The position numbers and the translations under genes are program-made. 42,255 nt of DNA from JBEIDK01 sp040383485 (GTDB lineage: Bacteria > Bacteroidota > Bacteroidia > UBA4408): assembly GCA_040383485.1 (NCBI GenBank), contig JBEIDK010000014.1, positions 1 through 42,255 on the forward strand. The letters are read 5' to 3'. Numbering within the stretch: position 1 is the stretch's first letter; each line of letters opens with the position of its first letter. Shown one piece after another: positions 9,031-16,564 of the stretch. The notes beneath the pieces are model-generated. The model was given only the letters and a program-made list of their open reading frames with translations. It had not been told where the DNA came from and did no database searches.

Positions 9031-9957
9031 TTGAAAGTTTATAAATCATTAGACGAGTTTATTCCACTTGAAAAGGCAGTAGTTACAACTGGCACTTTCG
9101 ATGGATTTCATATTGGGCATCAAAAAATAATTGACTCTTTACAAGAAGTTGCAAAAAAAATTGGCGGGGAAACAGTAATTATTACTTTTCATCCTCACCC
9201 TCGATTGGTATTATTTCCTGATGATAATGACCTGAAACTGCTTTCAAGTTTAGATGAAAAAATCGAACTATTATCAAAGGCAGAAATTAACCATCTACTC
9301 ATTATTCCATTTAACAAAGAATTTTCTAGGCTAACCTCTTTAGAGTTTGTAAGAGATATACTTGTAAATAAAATAGGAACAAAGAAGTTAATAATTGGGC
9401 ACGACCATCATTTTGGGCGTAACCGTGAAGGCAACTATCAGAGCTTAGCTGAACTATCAGAACTTTATAAATTTGATGTTGAAGAAATACCTGCTCAAGA
9501 TATCAATAACATTGCCGTGAGTTCATCTAAAATTAGAACTGCGTTGCTTAAAGGAAATATTCAGGAAGCGAATCAATACCTCAATTACACATACAAAATT
9601 ACAGGTAATGTAGTCGAAGGGAATAAACTTGGAAGAACAATTGGTTACCCTACTGCGAATATTTCTGTTGGTGAAACGTATAAGTTAATACCAGCCGATG
9701 GAGTATATGCTGTGAAAATAGTTCTTGATAACCTCCCTTATAATGGCATGATGAATATAGGTTATAAACCAACAGTAAATGGAAGTTCAAGAACTTTGGA
9801 GGTAAATATTTTTGACTTTGAACAAGATATTTACAATAAAAATATTAGGGTTGAGTTTCTACAAAGAATTCGTTCAGAAAAAAAATTTGATGGTTTAGAT
9901 GCACTTAAAGGCCAGCTAAAATCTGATGAAAAGACAGCAAGAGAACTTTTGAAATAG
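9031..9957 (+). CDS. ribF: bifunctional riboflavin kinase / FAD synthetase
   Basis: Phosphorylates riboflavin to FMN and adenylates FMN to FAD. The N-terminal FAD synthetase half has the nucleotidyl-transferase motif TGTFDGFHIGHQ near residues 20-31, IIGHDHHFGRNREGN, and SSSKIRTALLKGNI. The C-terminal riboflavin kinase half has GNKLGRTIGYPTANI and a conserved NIG/KPT region. At 308 residues it has the normal length. The start is TTG at 9031: an in-frame TAA lies at 9022-9024, and the residues after TTG (KVYKSLDEF) match the usual RibF N-terminus, so no upstream ATG is possible. The 105 bp upstream show no recognisable FMN riboswitch. It converges with the OmpA-family gene on the other strand. 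Confidence 0.95.
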   Translation: MKVYKSLDEFIPLEKAVVTTGTFDGFHIGHQKIIDSLQEVAKKIGGETVIITFHPHPRLVLFPDDNDLKLLSSLDEKIELLSKAEINHLLIIPFNKEFSRLTSLEFVRDILVNKIGTKKLIIGHDHHFGRNREGNYQSLAELSELYKFDVEEIPAQDINNIAVSSSKIRTALLKGNIQEANQYLNYTYKITGNVVEGNKLGRTIGYPTANISVGETYKLIPADGVYAVKIVLDNLPYNGMMNIGYKPTVNGSSRTLEVNIFDFEQDIYNKNIRVEFLQRIRSEKKFDGLDALKGQLKSDEKTARELLK

Positions 9958-9983
9958 TTGGATTAGTTACTATTTATAACCTC

Positions 9984-12233
9984 TTACTTCTCTCCCTCAT
10001 CTTTATTTTCTATTTGTTTTTTCTCTTTTGGAATTGGGCTATTTGGACCAGGAACTAAGTTACAACCTTTGGTTACATTTACACCTCTTACAATTATAAA
10101 AAATTCTGTTCTGCGACTATATTGGTTTTTTTCAGTTTGTTTTTCACTTTCAATTTCTACGGAATTGTTCTTAAACTCATAGTTGATTCTCTCTTTCCTG
10201 ATACCTCTTGAAATAAGAGAATAGTATACAGTTAGGGCTCTTTTTTTAGCCAATAATATATTATATTCTGATGAGTTTTTCGAGTCGGCACTAGAAGAAA
10301 TAATTAATTGGGAGTCTTTGTATTTTGTCATTAACTTAATCACCTTTAGTAAACTTGGTTGGTCGGCACTTCTAATGTAGTACTTGTTAATATCATAATA
10401 AATATTCCCAAGTTTAAACTCATCGCCTAGGGTATCACAAACATATTGTGGTAACAATTTATTGTTTTTAAGTGCGTTTCTTAGCGCTTCATCCTCTAAA
10501 GCAAGTTCTTCTTGAGGCAGTTTTACTAGGTATAAATTGGTATCAATGATGATTGTTTGTAGCAATCCTTTTTTTAGTTTTTGGGTAGAGATACTAATTT
10601 CAGATTCGGTGAATCCTTTTCTAGTAGCCTTTATAGTATATTGCTTATTAGTCTCAATAGGGAATATATAATATCCATTAATATCGGTTATACTACTATC
10701 AATATCATTTCCATTTTGCAAATAAATCATTGACTTATTTACTCCATTTTTTGTATCCTTTTCATAAATATGGCCTCTTACAATTACGCTTTGCTCATTG
10801 CTGTAATATGAGAAATGATAAATATCATCATCATAGATTCCCCTAATTCTATTACTAGAAAAATATCCTCTATTTCTTTCATTGTCATAAATTAATCCAA
10901 AATCATCAAGTGATGAGTTGATTGGGTTCCCTAAATTCTTGATGGGCAAAGAGAACTTTTCATCATATTCCGTTTGGAAAATATCTAACCCTCCTAAGCC
11001 CGGATGACCGTCGGAGGCAAAAAACAAATTATTAGATTGGTCAACAAATGGAAAAAGTTCATTACCTCTAGTATTTACATTTGAACCTAAATTTTTTGGT
11101 GCATTCCAAAATCCATTTTTTAGCTCTGTTTTGTAAATATCAGTACCGCCATAACCTCCAGCCATATTTGAAGTAAAATACAAGGTTTTGCCATCAATTG
11201 ATAATGATGGATGTCCGCATGAAAAGTCATCACCATTAAAAGGAAATTCGCCAATTTCTTTCCATTTTCCAAGTTCTAGAACTGCAATGAAAATTCTCAA
11301 TTGGGGTGACTTAAATTTTGCGAATTTGTGTTTCTTATTTGGCTCTACATTTCTAGTAAAATAAACAGTATCATAGGTACTATTAAAAGTTAAGGGCCCC
11401 TCATGAGAGGCAGTGTTTAAGACAGCGCTAAAGCTACTAACTGGTGTATGAACTAAGCACTTAATAATTCTTGAGGTATCATCAAAAACGTTTTGGACTG
11501 AACCAACAGTTTTACTATCATTAGCAGTTTCTTTAGTCATATCAGCGTTTCTATAGTCATTACCAACAAATTCAATATTCCACATATTACTATTTCTAAT
11601 AGGCTCAACATAAATTTTAGATGTATCACGCAAAAAATAATAATCAGAAAATGGGGTTTCATCTCTGCCATCTAAATTTCTGTTTAGTAATGGTGGTTTT
11701 CTATTTGACACAAAGACCAAACCTTGGTTATAAAAGCAAGGAGAGAAATCAGACAAAGAGGAATTTATAGAAATCATTCCTATTTTAAACTTATTCGAAT
11801 TGGCATAAAAAGATTCAACATTATCATATTTCAAAGCTGTTCTCTCAGCAAGCTCATCTTTCTTTAGCTTTGCATACATTTCATACATGAGTTTGCTTTG
11901 TTTATATTTTCTATTGTTCGCTAATACTTTAGCATAATTCAAATAATAGTCTTCAGGCAAATCTTGACTATTTAATATTTTTGAATATGCAATTTCAGCT
12001 TTTTTATATTGTGCTAAATTCTTGTAACACTCAGCTAACTTGGCTAAATAGTATGTATTTTCTGGTTCTTTAACCAATAACTCTCTAAAAGTTTCTAAGG
12101 CAAGTACATAATTACCCGAAGCAAAATGCTCTCGGGCTGATTTAAGCTTATATGCTTGACCAAATGTAAATTGCGCTAATAAAAGTAAACCCAGTAACAA
12201 AAATAATGAAGGCTTATTTATTAACTTATTCAT
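9984..12233 (-). CDS. OmpA-family protein with TPR, beta-propeller and carboxypeptidase-regulatory-like domains (PorE-like)
   Basis: An exported envelope protein of about 749 residues, counted from the ATG at 12233; an ATG five codons upstream adds MYNCK and fits a signal peptide less well. A signal peptide ends near TFGQ. Next are TPR-like helices (about 30-150), a PD40/WD40-type propeller (repeats such as GKTLYFTSNMAGGYGG, LFFASDGHPGLGGLD, GYFSSNRIRG), a CarboxypepD-regulatory-like beta-sandwich (YEKDTKNGVNKS, DINGYY) and a C-terminal OmpA peptidoglycan-binding domain (DINKYYIRS, SSADSKNSSEYN, SRRTEFF). This is the domain order of PorE, a periplasmic T9SS component in Porphyromonas. PorE is a lipoprotein, and no lipobox is visible here. 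Bacteroidota carry many paralogues with this layout, so the PorE role is a hypothesis. Confidence 0.8.
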   Translation of the reverse strand: MNKLINKPSLFLLLGLLLLAQFTFGQAYKLKSAREHFASGNYVLALETFRELLVKEPENTYYLAKLAECYKNLAQYKKAEIAYSKILNSQDLPEDYYLNYAKVLANNRKYKQSKLMYEMYAKLKKDELAERTALKYDNVESFYANSNKFKIGMISINSSLSDFSPCFYNQGLVFVSNRKPPLLNRNLDGRDETPFSDYYFLRDTSKIYVEPIRNSNMWNIEFVGNDYRNADMTKETANDSKTVGSVQNVFDDTSRIIKCLVHTPVSSFSAVLNTASHEGPLTFNSTYDTVYFTRNVEPNKKHKFAKFKSPQLRIFIAVLELGKWKEIGEFPFNGDDFSCGHPSLSIDGKTLYFTSNMAGGYGGTDIYKTELKNGFWNAPKNLGSNVNTRGNELFPFVDQSNNLFFASDGHPGLGGLDIFQTEYDEKFSLPIKNLGNPINSSLDDFGLIYDNERNRGYFSSNRIRGIYDDDIYHFSYYSNEQSVIVRGHIYEKDTKNGVNKSMIYLQNGNDIDSSITDINGYYIFPIETNKQYTIKATRKGFTESEISISTQKLKKGLLQTIIIDTNLYLVKLPQEELALEDEALRNALKNNKLLPQYVCDTLGDEFKLGNIYYDINKYYIRSADQPSLLKVIKLMTKYKDSQLIISSSADSKNSSEYNILLAKKRALTVYYSLISRGIRKERINYEFKNNSVEIESEKQTEKNQYSRRTEFFIIVRGVNVTKGCNLVPGPNSPIPKEKKQIENKDEGEK

Positions 12234-12330
12234 TTTACAATTATACATATTTGTTCTAAATACATTTTTAAAGTATATTGAACTTTAAATTATGATTTAT
12301 GAATACACTAGGATGAGGGTAAAATAAATT

Positions 12331-12729
12331 TTAATGAGCACTTAGTGGAAAATTCATCATTATGTTCATTTTCATTTTTAACCCATTTTGAATTGCTGGT
12401 GCAAACTTTAACTTCACAATTACTATCTTTAATTGATCATCAATATCAGGATCAATGCCTTGAATTACCAAAGGATTTATAATTGTGCTATCTGCTTTTA
12501 CATCAAAACTTAATGTAACCGTGCCTTTTAGCTTATTGCTTTTTGCACTTTCAGAATATTGAATATTTCTATTCACAAATTCATATAATTCTGATTCTCC
12601 TTTTGGATAAAAAGGCTCTTGGTTAGTTTCTACAATTAAATTCTGCTTTTCCTTGGCAAATTGTTTTTCTTGACATTTCACTGATAATGAAGCTTGTGAT
12701 AACAGAATGCTTAAAAATAAATATTTCAT
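12331..12729 (-). CDS. small exported protein with TonB C-terminal-like domain
   Basis: A 132-residue protein with a signal peptide (MKYLFLSILLSQASLSVKCQ). The rest resembles a single TonB C-terminal domain: KLKGTVTLSFDVKADSTI, a buried middle strand, then VKLKFAPAIQNGLKMKM with the closing beta-strand. There is no transmembrane anchor beyond the signal peptide and no Pro-rich spacer, so it is not a classical energy transducer. Such free TonB-C proteins are common in Bacteroidota and their role is unknown. It lies upstream of the OmpA-family gene on the same strand (97 bp gap) and could share its transcript. Confidence 0.7.
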   Translation of the reverse strand: MKYLFLSILLSQASLSVKCQEKQFAKEKQNLIVETNQEPFYPKGESELYEFVNRNIQYSESAKSNKLKGTVTLSFDVKADSTIINPLVIQGIDPDIDDQLKIVIVKLKFAPAIQNGLKMKMNIMMNFPLSAH

Positions 12730-12944
12730 AAGTTTAAAATTATAAAAAATATTAGTTTAAAGCTTATGCTTATTGCAATTTTATGAATAAAAAAATGTTG
12801 ACAATTAAATGTTGGTATAATATTGACAAAATAAAAAACTGAATCTTTTCATTTTCAAATGGTTTAACAAACAGTGTTAGGTGATAAACAATAATTTGAA
12901 TACTTTTACACTCAAATTAATCTTTCAAATTAATAGAAAACAAA

Positions 12945-13271
12945 ATGATAACAGTTTCAGAAAACGCAAAACAACATGCTTTGCACTTGATGCAAACAGA
13001 AAACCATCCAGCCGACAGCTTTATTCGTGTTGGTGTAGAAGGTGGTGGATGTTCAGGACTAAGCTACAAGCTTGAGTTTGATAACCATGTAAATGAAGGC
13101 GACCAAATGTTTATTGATAAAGGAATAAAGATTGCCGTAGATAAAAAATCATTTCTTTACTTAATAGGAACCGAACTTGACTACAGCGGCGGACTTAACG
13201 GAAAAGGATTTAACTTCATCAATCCAAATGCCAACAGAACTTGCGGGTGCGGAGAGAGTTTTTCAGTTTAG
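12945..13271 (+). CDS. SufA/IscA-type iron-sulfur cluster carrier
   Basis: A 108-residue A-type Fe-S carrier of the HesB/IscA/SufA/ErpA family, which accepts nascent clusters and passes them to apo-enzymes. The three conserved cysteines are present: Cys36 in GGGCSGLSY and Cys100/Cys102 in the C-terminal TCGCGESF. Its length is standard for the family. It sits 0.48 kb upstream of sufB, from which it is separated by the four-helix-bundle gene, so it belongs to the suf locus. Which of SufA, IscA or ErpA it is equivalent to cannot be settled from sequence alone. Confidence 0.92.
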   Translation: MITVSENAKQHALHLMQTENHPADSFIRVGVEGGGCSGLSYKLEFDNHVNEGDQMFIDKGIKIAVDKKSFLYLIGTELDYSGGLNGKGFNFINPNANRTCGCGESFSV

Positions 13272-13277
13272 ATTTGT

Positions 13278-13736
13278 GTTCTTAATTTTAAGTTCATAGT
13301 TCTATGTTAATTAAATAATTAATGGCATCTATCCAACAGTTTGAGGATTTGGTTTTATGGCAAAAATCAAAAGACTTTACCATCAAAATTTACAAATTAA
13401 CTGAACAGGAAAAATTCGCGAAGGACTATGGTTTAAAAGACCAAATTAGGAGAGCTTCTGTTTCAATTCCATCAAATATTGCTGAAGGTTTTGACAGAAA
13501 AGGGAATAAAGAATTTATTCAGTTCTTACATATTTCATTAGGCTCATTAGCAGAAGTGAAAACACAACTAATTATTGCATTTGAATTAGATTATATGAAT
13601 AATGAAAACTTAGAAATGCTAAATCAAGAAATAATTGAAATACAAAAATTACTAAAAGGTTTAATCACCTATTTAAAAAAATCACAACTTAAAGGTTCTA
13701 AATTTACAACCTAACCTAGAACTAAAAACTTAGAAC
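13278..13736. repeat. imperfect inverted repeats flanking the four-helix-bundle gene
   Basis: The left arm at 13278-13299 and the right arm at 13715-13736 are 22 nt each and match in 16 of 22 positions as inverted repeats. The left arm begins 6 bp after the sufA-like stop codon; the right arm starts directly after the stop codon of the four-helix-bundle gene. A second inverted pair, TTCTATGTT (13300-13308) and AACATAGAA (13734-13742), is perfect over 9 bp but its order is not nested with the first, so the two cannot form one simple hairpin. The GTTCTAA-like units suggest a boundary of a small inserted cassette. Confidence 0.5.
13322..13714 (+). CDS. four-helix-bundle protein (S23/23S rRNA-intervening-sequence family)
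   Basis: A 130-residue all-helical protein of the S23/IVP family. Diagnostic stretches are FEDLVLWQKSKDF at the N-terminus, DQIRRASVSIPSNIAEGFDR in the second helix, and EFIQFLHISLGSLAEVKTQL in the third. The family was first found encoded by insertions inside 23S rRNA genes and is now seen scattered through Bacteroidota chromosomes; its role is unknown, and the related Avd protein works with diversity-generating retroelements. No reverse transcriptase or variable repeat is present here. It is placed between the sufA-like gene (50 bp before) and sufB (39 bp after), with imperfect inverted repeats on both sides, suggesting insertion into the suf operon. Confidence 0.9.
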   Translation: MASIQQFEDLVLWQKSKDFTIKIYKLTEQEKFAKDYGLKDQIRRASVSIPSNIAEGFDRKGNKEFIQFLHISLGSLAEVKTQLIIAFELDYMNNENLEMLNQEIIEIQKLLKGLITYLKKSQLKGSKFTT

Positions 13737-13753
13737 ATAGAATAATATAAGGA

Positions 13754-15187
13754 ATGGAAATAATAAACGAAGTAATAGAAAACGATTACAAATACGGTTT
13801 TACAACTAATATAGAATCGGACAACGCACCAAAGGGTTTGAATGAAGATATTGTGCGTTTTATATCTGCGAAAAAAGAAGAGCCAGAATGGATGCTTGAA
13901 TTTAGATTAACTGCTTATAAAAAGTGGCTTACAATGCAAGAACCAGATTGGGCAAAGGTAAATTATGTAAAACCTAATTATGATGAAATAATATTTTATT
14001 CTGCTCCGAAGCAAAAGAAAGTATTGAATAGCTTAGACGAAGTTGACCCTGAAATGCTTGCAACTCTTAATAAATTAGGAATTTCGTTGGAAGAGCAAAA
14101 ACGTTTAACTGGTGTTGCCGTTGACTTTGTAATGGATTCGGTTTCTGTAAAAACATCTTATCGCGAAAAGCTGGGTGAACTTGGAATAATATTTTGCAGC
14201 TTTGGTGAAGCAGTTAAAGAGCATCCTGAATTAGTTAAAAAATATATGGGTACCGTAATTCCATATACAGACAACTACTACGCAGCATTGAATAGTGCTG
14301 TTTTTACAGATGGTTCATTTTGTTATATCCCAAAAGGCGTTCGTTGCCCAATGGAATTAAGCACATACTTTAGAATTAATAGTGCAGGTACTGGTCAGTT
14401 CGAACGTACACTCATTGTTGCAGATGATGATTCTTATGTGAGTTACCTTGAAGGTTGTACAGCACCTATGCGCGACGAAAATCAGCTACACGCTGCTGTT
14501 GTAGAAATAATTGCACACTCTAATGCAGAAGTAAAATACAGTACCGTACAAAACTGGTATCCAGGTGATAAAGATGGTAAGGGTGGTATTTATAATTTTG
14601 TAACAAAACGTGGAATTTGTTTAGGTAATAACTCTAAAATATCTTGGACACAAGTTGAAACAGGCAGTGCTGTAACTTGGAAATATCCTTCTGTTATTTT
14701 AAAAGGTGATAACTCAATAGGTGAGTTTTATAGTGTGGCTGTTACCAATAATTATCAGCAAGCCGATACAGGCACGAAAATGATTCACTTAGGAAAAAAT
14801 ACACGTTCAACAATTGTATCTAAAGGAATATCGGCAGGACGAAGTAACAATAGCTATCGCGGATTAGTAAAAATTCATAAGGGAGCTACCAACGCAAGAA
14901 ATTTCAGTCAATGCGATAGTTTATTGATGGGCGACAGATGCGGCGCACATACCTTTCCATACATTGAAATAGGAAATCAAACGGCTACTGTTGAACATGA
15001 AGCAACCACATCCAAAGTTGGAGAAGACCAATTGTTTTATTGCAAGCAACGTGGTATTGATACTGAAAAAGCAATTGCACTTATCGTGAATGGATATTGT
15101 AAAGAAGTGTTTAATAAACTACCAATGGAATTTGCTGTTGAAGCACAAAAATTATTAAGTGTAAGCTTAGAAGGTAGTGTAGGATAA
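13754..15187 (+). CDS. sufB: Fe-S cluster assembly protein SufB
   Basis: A subunit of the SufBC2D scaffold on which Fe-S clusters are assembled. The 477 residues match the family's length, and the sequence is typical throughout: EPEWMLEFRL and KKWL near the N-terminus, AVFTDGSFCYIPKGVRCPME in the middle, then the parallel beta-helix core with SWTQVETGSAVTWKYPSV and QCDSLLMGDRCGAHTFPYIE, and the C-terminal QLFYCKQRGID helix. In most Bacteroidota sufC, sufD and sufS follow sufB directly. Here the next gene is an unrelated hydrolase, so the partners must be elsewhere. A perfect hairpin with a T-run begins 36 bp after the stop codon. Confidence 0.97.
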   Translation: MEIINEVIENDYKYGFTTNIESDNAPKGLNEDIVRFISAKKEEPEWMLEFRLTAYKKWLTMQEPDWAKVNYVKPNYDEIIFYSAPKQKKVLNSLDEVDPEMLATLNKLGISLEEQKRLTGVAVDFVMDSVSVKTSYREKLGELGIIFCSFGEAVKEHPELVKKYMGTVIPYTDNYYAALNSAVFTDGSFCYIPKGVRCPMELSTYFRINSAGTGQFERTLIVADDDSYVSYLEGCTAPMRDENQLHAAVVEIIAHSNAEVKYSTVQNWYPGDKDGKGGIYNFVTKRGICLGNNSKISWTQVETGSAVTWKYPSVILKGDNSIGEFYSVAVTNNYQQADTGTKMIHLGKNTRSTIVSKGISAGRSNNSYRGLVKIHKGATNARNFSQCDSLLMGDRCGAHTFPYIEIGNQTATVEHEATTSKVGEDQLFYCKQRGIDTEKAIALIVNGYCKEVFNKLPMEFAVEAQKLLSVSLEGSVG

Positions 15188-16117
15188 ATGAAATTAAAAA
15201 ATAATTTAAGCAACCCACAAAGTAAAACAACCATATTTTTTATGGTTGTTTTTTTATTTTTAAATACAAATATTTTTGCACAAGATGTATTTACAAGAAC
15301 AGAAATTTCTCCTTACAAGACTTCAAATAAATACCCTATAAATCAAGATAAACACGTAGTTTATTTTACAAATAAAAACGATAATAAAAAGCTTCTATTA
15401 TTTATTGGCGGTACTGGTAGTAAAGCAATTAACTATGATGCCATATTAAGTTTTGCAGCCGAAAAAGGTTATCATGTAATTGGATTATCTTATTTAAATT
15501 TTGTTTCAGCAATGGATGTTGCCTCTTTGCCTGATAGTTTAGCATTTGATAAATATCGACAAGAAATTTGCTTTGGCACTCCCCTATCAGATACTGTTCA
15601 TGTTGACAGCTTAAACTCTATTGTAACTCGTGCAACTAAATTAATAAAGTACTTAGCTGAAAAATTTCCAACAGAAAATTGGGAAGAATTTTTAATTGAC
15701 TCAACCAAAATAAACTGGGAAAAGCTAGTTATTGCTGGTCATTCTCAAGGTGCAGGACATAGTTGTTATATTTCAAAATTTAAGAGGGTTCATAAAGCTA
15801 TTATGTTTTCAGGTCCAAATGACTTTAGTACTTTTTATAACAAGCCTGCAAATTGGTTATCTAAAAAAGGCGTAACTAAAACAGAAAACTTATTTGCATA
15901 TCTAAGTGCGAATGATGAAGTGGTTTCATTTGAATGGCAAAAGAAAAATTTAAATATGGCAGGTATTATTGATGCTTCAGAAATTGAGAAGTATGAGTAT
16001 GATAATAATGAATCAAATATTCTTTATACAACATTCAAAGCAAAAAATGGTAATCATGGTATACCAATTACGAAGTTAAAAATGAATGAAATTGTATGGG
16101 ATTATTTATTAAAATAA
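15188..16117 (+). CDS. secreted alpha/beta hydrolase
   Basis: A 309-residue alpha/beta hydrolase with a signal peptide (basic start MKLKNN, hydrophobic core TIFFMVVFLFL, cleavage near IFAQ). The nucleophile elbow is GHSQGAG with Ser186. Asp243 (SANDEVV) and His290 (NGNHG) are spaced as expected for the acid and base of the triad. It resembles the BPSS1187 group of bacterial hydrolases; the substrate is unknown. The ATG at 15188 abuts the sufB stop codon. An internal ATG at 15242 would give a very short signal peptide without basic residues, so 15188 is preferred. A terminator-like hairpin lies within codons 13-23 of this frame, so read-through from sufB may be conditional. Confidence 0.8.
   Translation: MKLKNNLSNPQSKTTIFFMVVFLFLNTNIFAQDVFTRTEISPYKTSNKYPINQDKHVVYFTNKNDNKKLLLFIGGTGSKAINYDAILSFAAEKGYHVIGLSYLNFVSAMDVASLPDSLAFDKYRQEICFGTPLSDTVHVDSLNSIVTRATKLIKYLAEKFPTENWEEFLIDSTKINWEKLVIAGHSQGAGHSCYISKFKRVHKAIMFSGPNDFSTFYNKPANWLSKKGVTKTENLFAYLSANDEVVSFEWQKKNLNMAGIIDASEIEKYEYDNNESNILYTTFKAKNGNHGIPITKLKMNEIVWDYLLK
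15224..15256 (+). terminator. terminator-like hairpin after sufB, inside the hydrolase signal-peptide region
   Basis: A perfect 12-bp stem (AAAACAACCATA / TATGGTTGTTTT) with a TTTTT loop, followed by more T residues and TTATTTTT. In form it is a good intrinsic terminator for sufB, but it overlaps the first codons of the hydrolase frame that starts at 15188. It could be the real end of the suf transcript or an attenuator whose folding is blocked when ribosomes move from sufB into the hydrolase. Confidence 0.7.
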
Positions 16118-16216
16118 TTATTTTAATTATGAGTTCAAAATTTTAAAACCTTCAGAATACTTTCACTATTTGTTAGTTCTTAATCAGTTGAAAATTATTA
16201 ATTCAAATTTTGAAAA

Positions 16217-16384
16217 ATGAAAACAAAAAGAAATTTGGTTAACCTAATTGGCTTTTTTATGATAACCACTTGTCAAAAATCTTACACTTGTAAAGATAAG
16301 AATGGCAATACCATTGCTGAAGTTGAAGTAACTTCATTGAAAGATTCAATCTCTAAATACCCTGCTTGTAGCAGTTCGGAATAA
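16217..16384 (+). CDS. small Cys-containing lipoprotein (55 aa)
   Basis: A short frame: ATG at 16217, TAA at 16382-16384. The N-terminus is basic (MKTKRN), followed by a hydrophobic segment and a lipobox-like MITTC with Cys19. The predicted mature part of about 37 residues contains two more cysteines (25 and 51), a KDKNGNTIAEVEV strand pair and ends in CSSSE. Similar tiny lipoproteins with a C-x(n)-NG-x(n)-C layout are frequent and unnamed in Bacteroidota. It lies 99 bp after the hydrolase gene on the same strand. No function can be proposed. Confidence 0.55.
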   Translation: MKTKRNLVNLIGFFMITTCQKSYTCKDKNGNTIAEVEVTSLKDSISKYPACSSSE

Positions 16385-16410
16385 AAAAGTTAACGAACTT
16401 TAGAATTAAA

Positions 16411-16418
16411 TACTTTTG
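16411..16418 (+). promoter_or_regulatory. putative -7 promoter element
   Basis: TACTTTTG fits TAnnTTTG exactly, 26 bp after the small lipoprotein stop codon. If used, it would give the LRR gene a leader of about 140 nt that contains the 15-bp direct repeats. No -33 partner is clear. Confidence 0.3.
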
Positions 16419-16452
16419 CATTATGCACAAGGAAAAAGTCTTTTTTTTATAA

Positions 16453-16509
16453 CCATTTAGGTAATTAATTAAACCGTTTTGTTTGTATTTTATGCCATTT
16501 AGGTAATTA
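16453..16509 (+). repeat. 15-bp direct repeat pair upstream of the LRR gene
   Basis: CCATTTAGGTAATTA occurs perfectly at 16453-16467 and 16495-16509, 42 bp apart start to start (about four helical turns), ending 55 bp before the LRR start codon. This spacing suits two copies of a protein-binding site; nothing else in the window shares the motif as far as I can see. Confidence 0.6.
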
Positions 16510-16564
16510 TCAATTTTTGTACTGCTACATCATTTATGTTCGCACTATAATTAAATAAAATAAC

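Noticed and set aside
12881..13075. 64-codon plus-strand frame overlapping the SufA-like gene start
   Set aside because: It is a shifted shadow of the SufA-like gene, which has all family cysteines in its own frame.
13322..13714. Diversity-generating retroelement suggested by the Avd-like four-helix bundle
   Set aside because: No reverse transcriptase, template repeat or variable repeat is present nearby; the gene belongs to the wider S23/IVP family.
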